The position numbers and the translations under genes are program-made. A stretch of 64,000 bases of DNA from Magnetococcales bacterium (GTDB taxonomy: Bacteria; Pseudomonadota; Magnetococcia; Magnetococcales; JADFZT01): the NCBI GenBank assembly GCA_015232395.1, contig JADFZT010000017.1, positions 1-64,000 on the forward strand, given 5' to 3'. This document shows, piece by piece, positions 1-8,611 of this stretch; positions within the stretch are counted from its first letter, which is position 1; every line of letters begins with the position of its first letter. The notes under the pieces were generated by a model. That model saw nothing but the letters and a program-made list of their open reading frames with translations, was not told where the DNA came from and did not search any database.

Positions 1-1149
1 GCCGAATATGGCCACCTCTATTGGGTGATGAAGGAGATCGCCCAAGCCCCCGATCTGGCACTTCAGGTGGTGGTGACGGCGGCCCATCTGGTGAATGAAT
101 TTGGTCTGACCTGGCAGCGGATCGAAGCCGACGGCTTTGAAATAGCCGCCCGAGTGGAGATGCTTTTGGGGAGCGATACGCCGGTGGGGGTGGCGAAATC
201 CATGGGGGTGGGGTTGATTGGCTTTGCTGAGACCTTTGCGCGGCTTAAACCAGACCTGATCGTGGTGCTGGGGGATCGGTTTGAGCTGCTTTCAATCTGC
301 CAGGCAGCCGTCCACGCAGGCATTCCCATCGCCCACATCCATGGGGGGGAGATCACCGAGGGGTTGATCGATGAGGCGGTGCGCCATTCGGTCAGTAAAA
401 TGTCCCATCTGCACTTTACCGCCGCCGAACCCTATCGCAGGCGGGTGATTCAGATGGGGGAGAATCCAGAGCGGGTGTTTAATGTGGGGGCACCAGGGCT
501 TGATCATTTGACCAAAACCCCGCGTCTCTCTCGGGAGGAGTGGCAGGAGGCGACAGGGTTTAGGTTGGGAGAGGTCAATCTTCTCGTCACCTACCACCCC
601 GTCACCCTGGAGAGTCGCTATCCGGGGGAGCCGTTTTCGGAACTGTTGCAGGCTCTGGACGGTTTTCCCCAGGCCAGGATCATCTTTACCAAAGCCAATG
701 CCGATACCCAGGGGCGGATTATCAACCGCATGATCGATGACCATGTGGCGCGTCAGCCCGAACGGTGTGGGGCTTTCACCAGCTTGGGTACCAAACTCTA
801 TTTCAGCGCCCTGCCATTGATGGATGCCGTGGTGGGGAACTCCTCCAGCGGTTTGATCGAAGTGCCTTTTTTTAAAATTCCGACGATTAACCTGGGGGAT
901 CGGCAGAAGGGGCGGCTGAAAGCAGCTTCGGTGATCGATTGTCAGGAGAGCAGAGCCGATATCACCCGGGCGATAAAAAAAACCCTCTCCGCCGATTTTC
1001 GTAGGACGCTTGCATCTGTCACCTCTCCCTATGGAGTGGGGGAGGCGGCCCGGCGGATTGTGGAGATCATCCAGGCGACACCTCTGAAAAGCCTCACGGA
1101 AAAATCTTTTTATGCTCCAAAGGAATGGGGTGACGGGGAGGGGGGCTGA
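1..1149 (+). CDS. neuC: UDP-N-acetylglucosamine 2-epimerase, hydrolysing type (partial, 5' end outside window)
   Basis: The reading frame is open from the first base (AEYGHLYW...), so the true start lies left of the window. Family motifs visible are GDRFELL, HIHGGE and GNSSSGLIE, the UDP-binding and catalytic signatures of the WecB/NeuC epimerase family. The hydrolysing NeuC/LegG branch releases N-acetylmannosamine or a di-acetamido hexose from a UDP-sugar as a first step to sialic or legionaminic acids. Its stop overlaps the next start (TGATG at 1147-1151), so it is translationally coupled to the formyltransferase gene. Assignment to the hydrolysing rather than the non-hydrolysing (WecB) type rests on resemblance and on the neighbouring sugar-modifying genes. 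Cytoplasmic. Confidence 0.85.
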   Translation, partial: AEYGHLYWVMKEIAQAPDLALQVVVTAAHLVNEFGLTWQRIEADGFEIAARVEMLLGSDTPVGVAKSMGVGLIGFAETFARLKPDLIVVLGDRFELLSICQAAVHAGIPIAHIHGGEITEGLIDEAVRHSVSKMSHLHFTAAEPYRRRVIQMGENPERVFNVGAPGLDHLTKTPRLSREEWQEATGFRLGEVNLLVTYHPVTLESRYPGEPFSELLQALDGFPQARIIFTKANADTQGRIINRMIDDHVARQPERCGAFTSLGTKLYFSALPLMDAVVGNSSSGLIEVPFFKIPTINLGDRQKGRLKAASVIDCQESRADITRAIKKTLSADFRRTLASVTSPYGVGEAARRIVEIIQATPLKSLTEKSFYAPKEWGDGEGG

Positions 1150-2078
1150 TGGGAGCAGGGAGGCCAGATGGCACGCTACGGGTGGTTTTTATCGGCTGTG
1201 TTCAGAGTAGTCGGGTCGCATTGACTACGCTGTTGGCCATCCCCGAGGTCGAAGTGGTGGGTGTGATCACCCGGGGTGGCTCTGATTTTAATGCTGATTT
1301 TGACTCTTTGGCAGATCTGGCTGGGGAGGGTTCGGGAATTTCGCTCTTTATGGCGGATGAAGAGCCACGGAATGAAATGGCCGGATGGATCCGTGACCTG
1401 CACCCCGATATTGTCTACTGCATCGGTTGGTCGTGGTTGCTTCCAGGGGAGATCTTGGCGATTCCACCCAAGGGAGTGGTGGGGTATCATCCGGCAGCCT
1501 TGCCTCAAAACCGGGGACGCCATCCCATCATCTGGGCGTTGGCGTTGGGTCTTGATGAAACCGCCTCCAGCTTTTTTTTGATGGATGAAGGGGCGGATAG
1601 CGGCGATATCATCAGTCAGGAAAGGGTCACCATTGACCATGACGAGGATGCCGGAACCCTCTACGCCAAGTTGATGGCCTTGCTGCCAAATCAGATCACC
1701 ACCTTCACTCACCAACTGATTTCCGGTAACTTGACCCCCCAGCCTCAGGATCACAGCCAGGCCAACCATTGGCGTAAGCGCTCTCCGGCGGATGGTGAGA
1801 TCGATTGGCGCATGCCCGCTCAGGGGATCTACAACCTGGTGCGGGCTCTGACCCGTCCCTATCCGGGAGCCACTTGCCAGTGGCGGGGGCAGACGATCCA
1901 GGTGTGGCAGGTAGCGGTGGTGGCGGAAGCCCCAGTCAATATCGAGCCTGGAAAGGTGCTGGCCAGGGAGGGTGAGACCGTGACGGTCAAGTGCGGAGTG
2001 GGTGCGATCCGCATTTTGGAGCACACATTTCCGGAGATTCCGGATAGAGGAGAAGATTTGACATGCCGATCATTTTAG
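1149..2078 (+). CDS. Formyltransferase-family protein, probably sugar-modifying
   Basis: This 309-residue protein has a formyltransferase fold N-terminus: HPAALPQNRG around residues 114-123 and MDEGADSGDI downstream match the formyl-THF transferase signatures HxSLLPxxRG and DxGDI. The C-terminal third (WRKRSPADGEIDW onward) matches the C-terminal OB-like domain of Fmt-type enzymes. The catalytic Asn that normally sits two residues before the active His is Gly here (GYH, His114). The position between a NeuC epimerase and a PIG-L deacetylase suggests N-formylation of a surface aminosugar rather than initiator tRNA. It overlaps the gene before by one base and the gene after by 16 bases. Confidence 0.7.
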   Translation: MGAGRPDGTLRVVFIGCVQSSRVALTTLLAIPEVEVVGVITRGGSDFNADFDSLADLAGEGSGISLFMADEEPRNEMAGWIRDLHPDIVYCIGWSWLLPGEILAIPPKGVVGYHPAALPQNRGRHPIIWALALGLDETASSFFLMDEGADSGDIISQERVTIDHDEDAGTLYAKLMALLPNQITTFTHQLISGNLTPQPQDHSQANHWRKRSPADGEIDWRMPAQGIYNLVRALTRPYPGATCQWRGQTIQVWQVAVVAEAPVNIEPGKVLAREGETVTVKCGVGAIRILEHTFPEIPDRGEDLTCRSF

Positions 2079-2731
2079 CGATAGCCCCCCATGCGGATGA
2101 TGAAACCTTGGGGTGTGGCGGGACGTTGCTGCGTCATTTGCATGAAGGGGATGAAGTACACTGGCTGATCATGACCACCCCTGGCCAGGAGTTGAAGCTC
2201 TCTCCGGAGCGGATCAAGCGGCGTCAGGAGGAGATCCGGATGGTGGCCAACGACTACGGCTTTGCCGGGGTTCACGAGCTGCGTTTTCCGGCGATTCGTC
2301 TGGATCATTTGCCGATGTCTGATATCGTCGGTGCGCTCTCCAGTTTTTTTCAGACCATTGAGCCCAACACTCTCTATCTCCCCTATCACAACGACGTTCA
2401 CTCCGACCATCGGGTGACTTTCGAAGCGAGTGCGGCGTGTGCCAAATGGTTTCGTCATCCTTCCATTCGTCGGATGCTTTCGTATGAGACGCCATCGGAA
2501 ACGGGTTATGGGCTTCCAGGAAATGGGGCGGCTTTCCAACCCCACGTATGGGTGGATATCGATGCTTTTCTGGAGAAAAAAATTGCCATCCTCAATCGCT
2601 TTCAGGGAGAGATCGGTGAGTTTCCATTCCCCAGAAGCGAAGAGGTGGTGAGGTCATTGGCCAAACTGCGCGGCTCCGAGTCCGGCTGCCTCGCAGCAGA
2701 AGCATTCATGATGCTAAGAGAGTTTGTCTAA
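2063..2731 (+). CDS. PIG-L / LmbE family deacetylase
   Basis: This 222-residue protein begins with the family signature HADDETLGCGG (variant of PHPDDE), where His and Asp bind the catalytic zinc. YLPYHNDVHSDHR carries the second zinc-binding His cluster. PIG-L enzymes remove N-acetyl groups from aminosugars such as GlcNAc derivatives. It starts 16 bp inside the formyltransferase gene. Deacetylation followed by formylation of the same sugar would be a natural pair (inference). It is the last gene of the operon; two hairpins follow at 2752-2803. Confidence 0.8.
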   Translation: MPIILAIAPHADDETLGCGGTLLRHLHEGDEVHWLIMTTPGQELKLSPERIKRRQEEIRMVANDYGFAGVHELRFPAIRLDHLPMSDIVGALSSFFQTIEPNTLYLPYHNDVHSDHRVTFEASAACAKWFRHPSIRRMLSYETPSETGYGLPGNGAAFQPHVWVDIDAFLEKKIAILNRFQGEIGEFPFPRSEEVVRSLAKLRGSESGCLAAEAFMMLREFV

Positions 2732-2751
2732 GAAAAAAAAAGTGGATACGG

Positions 2752-2803
2752 GTCCAGGGGGATTATCCCCCTGGCGGGGCCTGGGGCAGAGCCCCAGGAT
2801 TTT
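2752..2803. terminator. Two tandem GC-rich hairpins after the PIG-L gene
   Basis: CCAGGGGGA-TTA-TCCCCCTGG is a perfect 9-bp stem, followed at once by CCTGGGGC-AGA-GCCCCAGG, an 8-bp stem. They sit between the end of the plus-strand sugar operon and the end of the convergent fumarase gene, so a two-way terminator is likely although no long T-run follows. The same style of hairpin (GGGGC-TGC-GCCCC) recurs at 7220-7680. Confidence 0.55.
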
Positions 2804-2826
2804 GAATTTGACTTAAAACCAAAAAG

Positions 2827-4443
2827 TTACAGCCCCAACCCCGCAAAAAAGTCATTCCCCTTATCATCCACAATGATAAACGCCGGAAAATTTTCCACCT
2901 CGATCTGGTGCACCGCTTCCATCCCCAGCTCCGGCATATCGATCACCTTCACCTCCTTGATACAGTCCTGAGCCAGACGCGCTGCCGCCCCCCCGATGGA
3001 ACCGAGATAAAACCCACCATTATCCTTACACGCTTCGGTCACCTGCTTGGAGCGATTCCCCTTGGCCAGCATCACAAAGGAGCCTCCCGCCTTCTGGAAG
3101 CTGTCCACATAGCTATCCATCCGCCCGGCAGTGGTGGGACCGAACGAACCTGACGGCATCCCATCCGGTTTTTTTGCAGGCCCCGCATAATAGACCATGT
3201 GATTCTGAAAATAGTCCGGCATGCCTTCGCCCCGGTCCAGGCGCTCTTGGATTTGGGCGTGGGCGATATCCCGTGCCACGACGATGGGGCCTGAGAGCAT
3301 CACCCGGGTTTTGATGGGATATTTGGTGAGTTCCGCCCGAATTTCCGACATGGGCCGGTTGAGGTCGAGATGGACCACGTCCCCCCCATCTCCGGCGGGC
3401 TCCACTTCCGGCAGATATTTGGCCGGATCCCGCTCCAGGGCTTCCAGCCAGATACCCTCCTTGTTGATTTTGGCGGTGACGTTACGGTCGGCTGAGCAGG
3501 AGACGCCGATGCCTACCGGACACGATGCCCCATGGCGGGGAAGGCGGATGACCCGCACATCGTGGGCAAAGTAACGTCCGCCAAACTGCGCACCCAGCCC
3601 AAGTTCCCGCGTCATCTCCAGAATTTCTTCTTCCAGCACCTTATCCCGAAACCCTTGTCCCAGATCGTTGCCTTGGTCAGGCAGGGTATCCAGATAGCGG
3701 GCGGAGGCGAGCTTGACGGTTTTGAGGTTCATATCCGGCGAGGTGCCCCCGATCACCACGGCCAGGTGGTAGGGGGGGCAGGCGGCAGTGCCGAGGCTCA
3801 GGAGCTTTTCCTTGAGGAAGCTTTTCAGCTTGTCAGGGGTCAACAGCGCCTTGGTTTGTTGCATCAGGAAGGTTTTGTTGGCAGATCCTCCCCCCTTGGC
3901 CATGAACAGAAACTTGTAGCTGTCCCCATCCACCGAATCGATATCGATCTGGGCCGGGAGGTTGGTGCCGGTATTTTTTTCGGTATACATGGTGAGGGGG
4001 GCCACCTGGGAAAAGCGCAGGTTGGACTCGCTATAGGTTTTGAAAACTCCCCGGGCGATGGCCTCACGATCCCCGCCACCGGTCCACACCTGCTCCCCCT
4101 TTTTGGCGATCACTGTAGCGGTGCCGGTATCCTGGCAGCTGGGGAGCACCATGCCAGCGGCGATGTTGGCATTTTTAAGCAGCTCAAAGGCGACATACTT
4201 ATCGTTGGAGGAGCTTTTGGGGTCGTCGAGGATATCCTTCAGCTGTTGCAGATGGCTGGGCCTGAGCAGGTGGGAGACATCCCGCATGGCGGTTTCAGCC
4301 AAGAGCGTCAACCCGGCCGGATCCACTTTGAGCATCTCCCGGCCTTCAAACTCTACCGTGGAGACGTGATCCCGGGTGAGGCAGCGATATTCGGTCTGGT
4401 CCGGACCCGGATCCAGAATGTCGGCATAACGAAATTCGGGCAT
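2827..4443 (-). CDS. fumA: Fumarate hydratase, class I (iron-sulfur)
   Basis: The 538-residue length matches class I fumarases (FumA/FumB type), which interconvert fumarate and malate in the TCA cycle with a labile 4Fe-4S cluster. Three conserved cysteine contexts are visible: PSCQDTGTA near residue 103, [19 protein letters not shown] in the middle, and [17 protein letters not shown]. The N-terminal alpha-fumarase and C-terminal beta-fumarase parts are fused, as in FumA. The start [10 protein letters not shown] is the usual one. It stands alone, convergent with the sugar operon; the HAD gene upstream is 158 bp away on the same strand. Confidence 0.95.
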   Translation of the reverse strand: MPEFRYADILDPGPDQTEYRCLTRDHVSTVEFEGREMLKVDPAGLTLLAETAMRDVSHLLRPSHLQQLKDILDDPKSSSNDKYVAFELLKNANIAAGMVLPSCQDTGTATVIAKKGEQVWTGGGDREAIARGVFKTYSESNLRFSQVAPLTMYTEKNTGTNLPAQIDIDSVDGDSYKFLFMAKGGGSANKTFLMQQTKALLTPDKLKSFLKEKLLSLGTAACPPYHLAVVIGGTSPDMNLKTVKLASARYLDTLPDQGNDLGQGFRDKVLEEEILEMTRELGLGAQFGGRYFAHDVRVIRLPRHGASCPVGIGVSCSADRNVTAKINKEGIWLEALERDPAKYLPEVEPAGDGGDVVHLDLNRPMSEIRAELTKYPIKTRVMLSGPIVVARDIAHAQIQERLDRGEGMPDYFQNHMVYYAGPAKKPDGMPSGSFGPTTAGRMDSYVDSFQKAGGSFVMLAKGNRSKQVTEACKDNGGFYLGSIGGAAARLAQDCIKEVKVIDMPELGMEAVHQIEVENFPAFIIVDDKGNDFFAGLGL

Positions 4444-4601
4444 GGCGGGTTATGTTCCTTCAGGTGCAGGTGTTAAGGCTGAAAAAAAGCCGAAGCCCCG
4501 AATCCTAAAGAACCGCGCCGCCGGATGCAAATTCCCCTGAAATAAGCTGTAAATTCCCTGAAAAGACAGGCCAGGAAAACAGCCTGAAAAGGGGGTGTAT
4601 G

Positions 4602-5564
4602 TCAGGGAGCGATGGAGGCGACGACATAGTCGGGACGGATGCCCCGGATCCCACAGAGCGCTTCCAGTTGATCCTCTTGCCCTGCATAGACGCCGGAGAG
4701 AGTCAGGCACGTGGCAAAGCCCATGGCCGCTCCCCCCAAAATATCGGTATCCAGGGTGTCTCCCACCATGAGCGTCCGTTTCGGGGAAAAGCCGGGGGTG
4801 TGTTCCAAGGCCAGCTGGTAAATGGGTGAGAAGGGCTTGCCCAGGCCAATCAGTGGGAGATCAAAGCGATCCACCAGGCAGGCGGCGGTATACCCCGCCA
4901 CCACTTCGATCCCGTCGGCACTGTTGGGGGCCACGAGATCGGGATTGGCCAGAAGAATGGGGCATTTTTTTTCGGCCAGCAGCGACTCCAGCTGCTGTTC
5001 CTGATCTTTGCCGTAATAGTCCCGGTTGGAGCAGAAGAGAATATATTCCGCCTCGGTGAGGCTTCGGGATGAGTCGGGATGGTTGACCATCAAATGGGTC
5101 GCGTCCGGGCCATAGGCATCCCGGCTGTCAGGAGAGCCCACCAAAAAATAGGGTTTATCCCGATAGGGGGAGGTGGCCACATAGGGCTTGACGGCCATTC
5201 CGGAGGTAATGATCATTTCAGCAGGTAGAGAAAATCCCAGTCCACTATATTTTTTTTCCAGACGGAGAGGGGCTTGAGAAGCGTTGTTGGAGACCACAAG
5301 AAAGGGTTTGCCGTTTTTTTGGAGTTGGGCAAGGCTCTCTGAGGCCCCTGGAATGGCTCCCGGACCACGGTTGAGCACCCCGAAGGCATCAAAAAGAATC
5401 AGGTCAAACTGTTGGCTGAGATCCAAAAAGCGATCCACCCGGGTCATCTGCCTCGCCTTCAAACTTTGGGAGAGAGTTGGATCAAGGGCACACATCGACT
5501 CACGGTAGCGGGCATAGTAGGGGGTCAGTTCGTTCTGATCCTGGATCCGGGGTTTGTTGGACAT
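4602..5564 (-). CDS. HAD superfamily class IIA phosphatase-like protein (NagD/TIGR01459-like)
   Basis: A class IIA HAD protein of 320 residues from the chosen ATG at 5564 (preceded by GGAG; the frame stays open to 5669). Motif I reads FDAFGVLNRG with nucleophile Asp59 but Phe61 where the second catalytic Asp (DxD) normally stands. SNNAS is motif II, and MVGDTLDTDILGGAAMG is an intact Mg-binding motif IV. Some alphaproteobacterial members of this subfamily carry DxW at the same place, so the change may be lineage-typical. Substrate unknown. It is divergent from the LysR gene (248 bp between the starts). Confidence 0.75.
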   Translation of the reverse strand: MSNKPRIQDQNELTPYYARYRESMCALDPTLSQSLKARQMTRVDRFLDLSQQFDLILFDAFGVLNRGPGAIPGASESLAQLQKNGKPFLVVSNNASQAPLRLEKKYSGLGFSLPAEMIITSGMAVKPYVATSPYRDKPYFLVGSPDSRDAYGPDATHLMVNHPDSSRSLTEAEYILFCSNRDYYGKDQEQQLESLLAEKKCPILLANPDLVAPNSADGIEVVAGYTAACLVDRFDLPLIGLGKPFSPIYQLALEHTPGFSPKRTLMVGDTLDTDILGGAAMGFATCLTLSGVYAGQEDQLEALCGIRGIRPDYVVASIAP

Positions 5565-5812
5565 GAGATGCCAAAGCTCCATGGGGATAGGAAAAATCAG
5601 GGGTTGGGGACGAGTTGCTTTAGAAGATTCTAAAAATTTTTCAGTACCCTTCCTGAAGGCAACCTGCAAGGGGCTTCAGGGAGAGAAAGTAATAAATGGC
5701 ACTTTTTTGCTTGTGCCACCATCAATAAATTTTTTATTATCCTAAACTTTATTGAGGTGGGTAAAAAAAAATTTTTCCCTGTCCATCAACACTGCTCAGT
5801 CCGGAGGGGACA

Positions 5813-6730
5813 ATGAGTTTTTCAGATACACGTTTGAGGGTTTTTTATGCTGTTGCCAAAAATCTTTCCTTTACCCGGGCCGCTGAAGAGCTCTATCTCA
5901 CCCAGCCCGCAGTTACTTTCCAGATCCGGCAGCTGGAAGAGCATTTTAACACCCGCCTTTTTGATCGACACCACAATCGAATCTCCCTGACCGAGGCAGG
6001 CGATACCGTCTATGGCTATGCTGAACGGATTTTAGAGCTTTACCGGGAGACTGAAAAGGCCATCAACGAGATGACCGGTGTCACCCGGGGGTTGATCAAG
6101 CTCGGAGCCTCCACCACCATCGGTGAATATCTGATGCCCCGGATTCTCAGTGGGTATCACGACTTGTTCCCCAACGTCCAGGTACGTCTGACCGTGCACA
6201 ATACCCGCCTGGTGGTGCGTAAGCTGGAAGATGCCACCATCGATGCCGGTATGGTGGAAGGGCCGGTGAAAAACAAAAATATCACGGTGGCCCCGTGCCT
6301 GGAGGATGAACTCATGGTCATTTTGCCCGTGGGCCATCCCTTGAGCAAGCATGATGAAATACCCCCTGAAAGCCTCAAGGACTATCCCTTCGTCTCCCGG
6401 GAAGAGGGCTCCGGTACCCGAGCGGTGATTGCCGAGCTTCTGGGCAAGGGTGGGGTTGCCTATGATGATCTGGATACCATTTTGGAGATGGGCACAACAG
6501 AGTCGGTCAAGGGCGCTGTAGAAGGCGGTATGGGATATTCCATCGTCTCCAACGTCTCCTTGCGCAAAGAACTGGACATGAAGGTCCTGATAGCCAAGCG
6601 GATCAAGGGTGTCCCCATGAAACGGCGGATCAATTTCGTCTATCAAAAACAAAAATTCCGCTCCAAAGCGGTGGAAGAATTTCTCATCTACGCCAAATCC
6701 CAGTGCCGGGCCCAAGAAGAGGACTATTGA
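5813..6730 (+). CDS. LysR-family transcriptional regulator
   Basis: 305 residues. The N-terminal winged helix-turn-helix is clear (LRVFYAVAKNLSFTRAAEEL, then LTQPAVTFQIRQLEEHF), followed by a substrate-binding domain with GLIKLGASTTIGEYLMP and a VREEGSGTR-like element (VSREEGSGTR). That resembles the CysL/YeiE/CbbR branch that senses small anions or metabolites. The Shine-Dalgarno GGAGGGG lies just before ATG. LysR regulators usually act on a divergent neighbour; here that would be the HAD gene (inference). The ligand cannot be read from sequence. Confidence 0.9.
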   Translation: MSFSDTRLRVFYAVAKNLSFTRAAEELYLTQPAVTFQIRQLEEHFNTRLFDRHHNRISLTEAGDTVYGYAERILELYRETEKAINEMTGVTRGLIKLGASTTIGEYLMPRILSGYHDLFPNVQVRLTVHNTRLVVRKLEDATIDAGMVEGPVKNKNITVAPCLEDELMVILPVGHPLSKHDEIPPESLKDYPFVSREEGSGTRAVIAELLGKGGVAYDDLDTILEMGTTESVKGAVEGGMGYSIVSNVSLRKELDMKVLIAKRIKGVPMKRRINFVYQKQKFRSKAVEEFLIYAKSQCRAQEEDY

Positions 6731-6842
6731 TTCTTCCCTGGAGCCACTTTGCAAGCCATGCCCAACCTGGGGCTGGCTGCTGAAGTGTGCCTGTGACCAG
6801 CTGGTGCCCTGCTGGCTGACGCAAATTTCCTTGAAATGCTTA

Positions 6843-7009
6843 AACCTAAATCCGGCAATTGGGCGTACGTACATGCCCCAGCCTCTTGATCCACCAAGCA
6901 AATCGGGAGAAAGTCTTGTGACCAATCAGGTGACAGCGATTTCTCCCAATTCACTATGCGAACCAATATTCTGCACCAGCCACACACGCCCAGCTGCCGG
7001 ATTTAGGTT
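6843..7009. repeat. 167-bp inverted-repeat-ended element, copy A (MITE-like)
   Basis: The ends are 24-bp inverted repeats (left AACCTAAATCCGGCAATTGG..., right complementary with 2 mismatches). The 119-bp body is identical to that of copy B (28126-28292) except for a single base close to the right repeat. An internal 8-bp inverted repeat (GGGAGAAA / TTTCTCCC) lets the body fold too. There is no coding capacity for a transposase, so it would have to move in trans, as MITEs do. Exact target duplication cannot be defined from one copy. Confidence 0.8.
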
Positions 7010-7013
7010 AAAA

Positions 7014-7038
7014 GGTGGGCACCGCTGCTGTGCCCACC
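7014..7038. terminator. Perfect 9-bp hairpin next to element copy A
   Basis: GGTGGGCAC, a 7-base loop, then GTGCCCACC, flanked by AAA on the left and CTTT on the right. It could act as a terminator for the upstream LysR gene, whose stop is about 280 bp before, but the T-run is short. Confidence 0.4.
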
Positions 7039-7217
7039 CTTTCCTCACATCAGATTCAAATCTCATTTCAGCTGACTTTACAGACACCTGCCAGGCAAGC
7101 GGGCTTCCACTGTCGTTCATCATCAAACGACGTTTCAGATAATATGGTCATTCCTCTTGGGAATGGCATGTTTGGATCGTCTTTTGGAAAAACTATAAGA
7201 AAAATCAATTTATTGGA

Positions 7218-7680
7218 GCTGCGCCCAAAACCCGCTGGAAAATAGAAAAGATAAAATCAAGACCTTGGGGCTGCTGTCCCATACCCGCTGGAGTTGGTAA
7301 TACGAATTCTGGTTCAAACGATGAGCTTAAGGCCATTGTTTGATCTTCATTCAAAACCGAAAAATCTGCCACAGAGAACACAGAAACCACAGAGGAAAAG
7401 CATGAAAAAAAGCTGAATATTTCGAACACTACCGGGCACGCGTTTTGGCTCGATTTTGGTTTTCTCTGTGTTCTCCGTGTCCTCTGTGGCTAAACGTTTT
7501 TTTTGTTCGACTCACCTGTTGAACCGGAATTGGTATAAGGCAAAGTCAAAAGATAAGATCAAGACCTTGGGGCTGCGCCCCAAACCCGCTGGAGTTGGTA
7601 AGGCAAAGTCAAAAGATAAGATCAAAAGACAAACCGTGGGCTCTGCCCACACCCGGAAGGGAGATAATCTCCCTTCACCC
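7218..7680. repeat. Hairpin-bearing repeat units (CTTGGGGCTGCGCCCC family)
   Basis: The block AAGATAARATCAAGACCTTG + GGGCTGC... + CCCGCTGGAGTTGGTA occurs at about 7238-7299 and 7550-7600. A 24-base lead-in beginning GGCAAAGTCAAAAGATAAGA occurs at about 7539 and again at 7602. Each unit carries a stem: TTGGGGC-TGC-GCCCCAA (7567-7583), GTGGGC-TCT-GCCCAC (7636-7650) and GAAGGGAGA/TCTCCCTTC. Related hairpins follow the PIG-L gene. The units look like duplicated gene-end hairpins, not coding sequence. Confidence 0.65.
7367..7491. repeat. Inverted pair of GCCACAGAG-type purine-rich repeats
   Basis: About 31 bp starting GCCACAGAGAACACAGAAAC at 7368 faces a reverse-complement copy ending in CCTCTGTGGC at 7490; roughly 26 of 31 positions agree. 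Loop length is about 57 bp. From memory, GCCACAGAG/ACACAGAG tracts of this kind are scattered in intergenic DNA of many unrelated bacteria. The function is unknown. Confidence 0.6.
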
Positions 7681-7710
7681 CTATCAGTAAAATCAAAAGA
7701 AACAAAATAA

Positions 7711-7745
7711 AAAAAACCCCCGCTGATCATAGCCGGGGGTTTTTT
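7711..7745. terminator. Bidirectional intrinsic terminator after petC
   Basis: AAAAAACCCCCG, an 11-base loop, then CGGGGGTTTTTT: a perfect 12-bp stem with A and T tracts on both sides, so it works in either direction. It lies 24 bp past the stop of the minus-strand cytochrome c1 gene and most likely ends the petABC transcript. Confidence 0.9.
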
Positions 7746-7768
7746 GGTTCGGAATATAGCCCTGAAAC

Positions 7769-8596
7769 TTAGTGGACCCTGGCCCAGATACGCCGCTTCA
7801 AAGCATAAAGCATCACAGTCAACACCAAGAGATAAAGCAACACCTTGGGAGCCAATGCCTTGCGCTCAACCTGAGCAGGCTCGGAAGCCCAAGCCAAAAA
7901 GGCCGTCACATCCCGGGACATCTGCTTCAACGAACTCTCACGACCATCCAGATATTCGATAGCCCCGTCAGTCATGGGCTGAGGCATGGCGAAAAAGTGA
8001 CCGGGGAAATATTTGTTGAAATTTTCACCGTTGTTGATGCGATCAATCACATGCTGTACCTCCTCCGGATGGCTGGCATCCAGATGCAAGGCAACCGCGA
8101 TTTTTTTGATCTCACTGTCAGAGAGGGTTTCATCCTCCATCGCCTCTTCAATCAAGGCGCTCTCTTCGTCGTTCAGATAGCCGGTGAGAATACCGTAGGT
8201 ATAGTCCTCATAGCCCTTGCGAGCTTTGGTCATGAGGGAAAGATCCGGAGGAATCACACCAAAAGAGTCCTTGGCCGACTCGTCATCCATGGCCGAAACC
8301 ATATAGTCGGTCTTGGTCATGCCCTGGGTTTCAGCCAGCTGTTTGACCTCGGTTTCGGAGTAGCCAAACTGCCGCAGATAGTCAAACTTGATGTATTTGA
8401 TGGAGTGACACCCCATGCAAACTTCCACCGCCACCTGGGCACCCCTCTTCAAAGAGGCGTCGTCAAAGCGACCAAAAAGTCCATGGAACTCCCAGTTTTG
8501 CTGGGGAGGTGGAACAGCCCCCACTGAGGCTTGAGCCATCTGGGGAAGAAGCGCCACCATTAAGGCAGCCATGCCGATGATTCTCAAAAATTTCAT
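7769..8596 (-). CDS. petC: Cytochrome c1, bc1 complex
   Basis: 275 residues with an N-terminal signal peptide (MAALMVALLPQMAQA). The haem c site is CMGCH near residue 61, the axial Met is in FAMPQPMTDG, and one C-terminal anchor helix (VLLYLLVLTVMLYAL) ends in a basic tail. It accepts electrons from the Rieske protein and passes them to soluble cytochrome c on the periplasmic face. It is the third gene of the operon, 15 bp after petB, with Shine-Dalgarno GGGAGG before ATG. A strong terminator follows. Confidence 0.95.
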   Translation of the reverse strand: MKFLRIIGMAALMVALLPQMAQASVGAVPPPQQNWEFHGLFGRFDDASLKRGAQVAVEVCMGCHSIKYIKFDYLRQFGYSETEVKQLAETQGMTKTDYMVSAMDDESAKDSFGVIPPDLSLMTKARKGYEDYTYGILTGYLNDEESALIEEAMEDETLSDSEIKKIAVALHLDASHPEEVQHVIDRINNGENFNKYFPGHFFAMPQPMTDGAIEYLDGRESSLKQMSRDVTAFLAWASEPAQVERKALAPKVLLYLLVLTVMLYALKRRIWARVH

Positions 8597-8611
8597 TGTA
8601 TCAACCTCCCA

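Larger units (their letters stand above)
6731..7768. other. 1-kb intergenic stretch rich in repeats and hairpins
   Basis: No convincing gene lies between the LysR gene and petC. The stretch holds element copy A (6843-7009), a 9-bp-stem hairpin (7014-7038), several copies of a hairpin-bearing unit (7218-7680), an inverted pair of purine-rich repeats (7367-7491) and a terminator (7711-7745). The short open frames here run through repeats and lack ribosome binding sites. Confidence 0.8.

Noticed and set aside
3532-4476. 314-residue open frame antisense to fumarase
   Set aside because: Shadow of a clearly conserved gene; the translated protein is low in normal core motifs.
6843-7009. Insertion sequence with its own transposase
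   Set aside because: The element is only 167 bp and the frames inside it are short and not conserved in copy C.
7456-7710. 84-residue open frame in the repeat region
   Set aside because: It reads through three hairpin units and the purine-rich repeat; no ribosome site.
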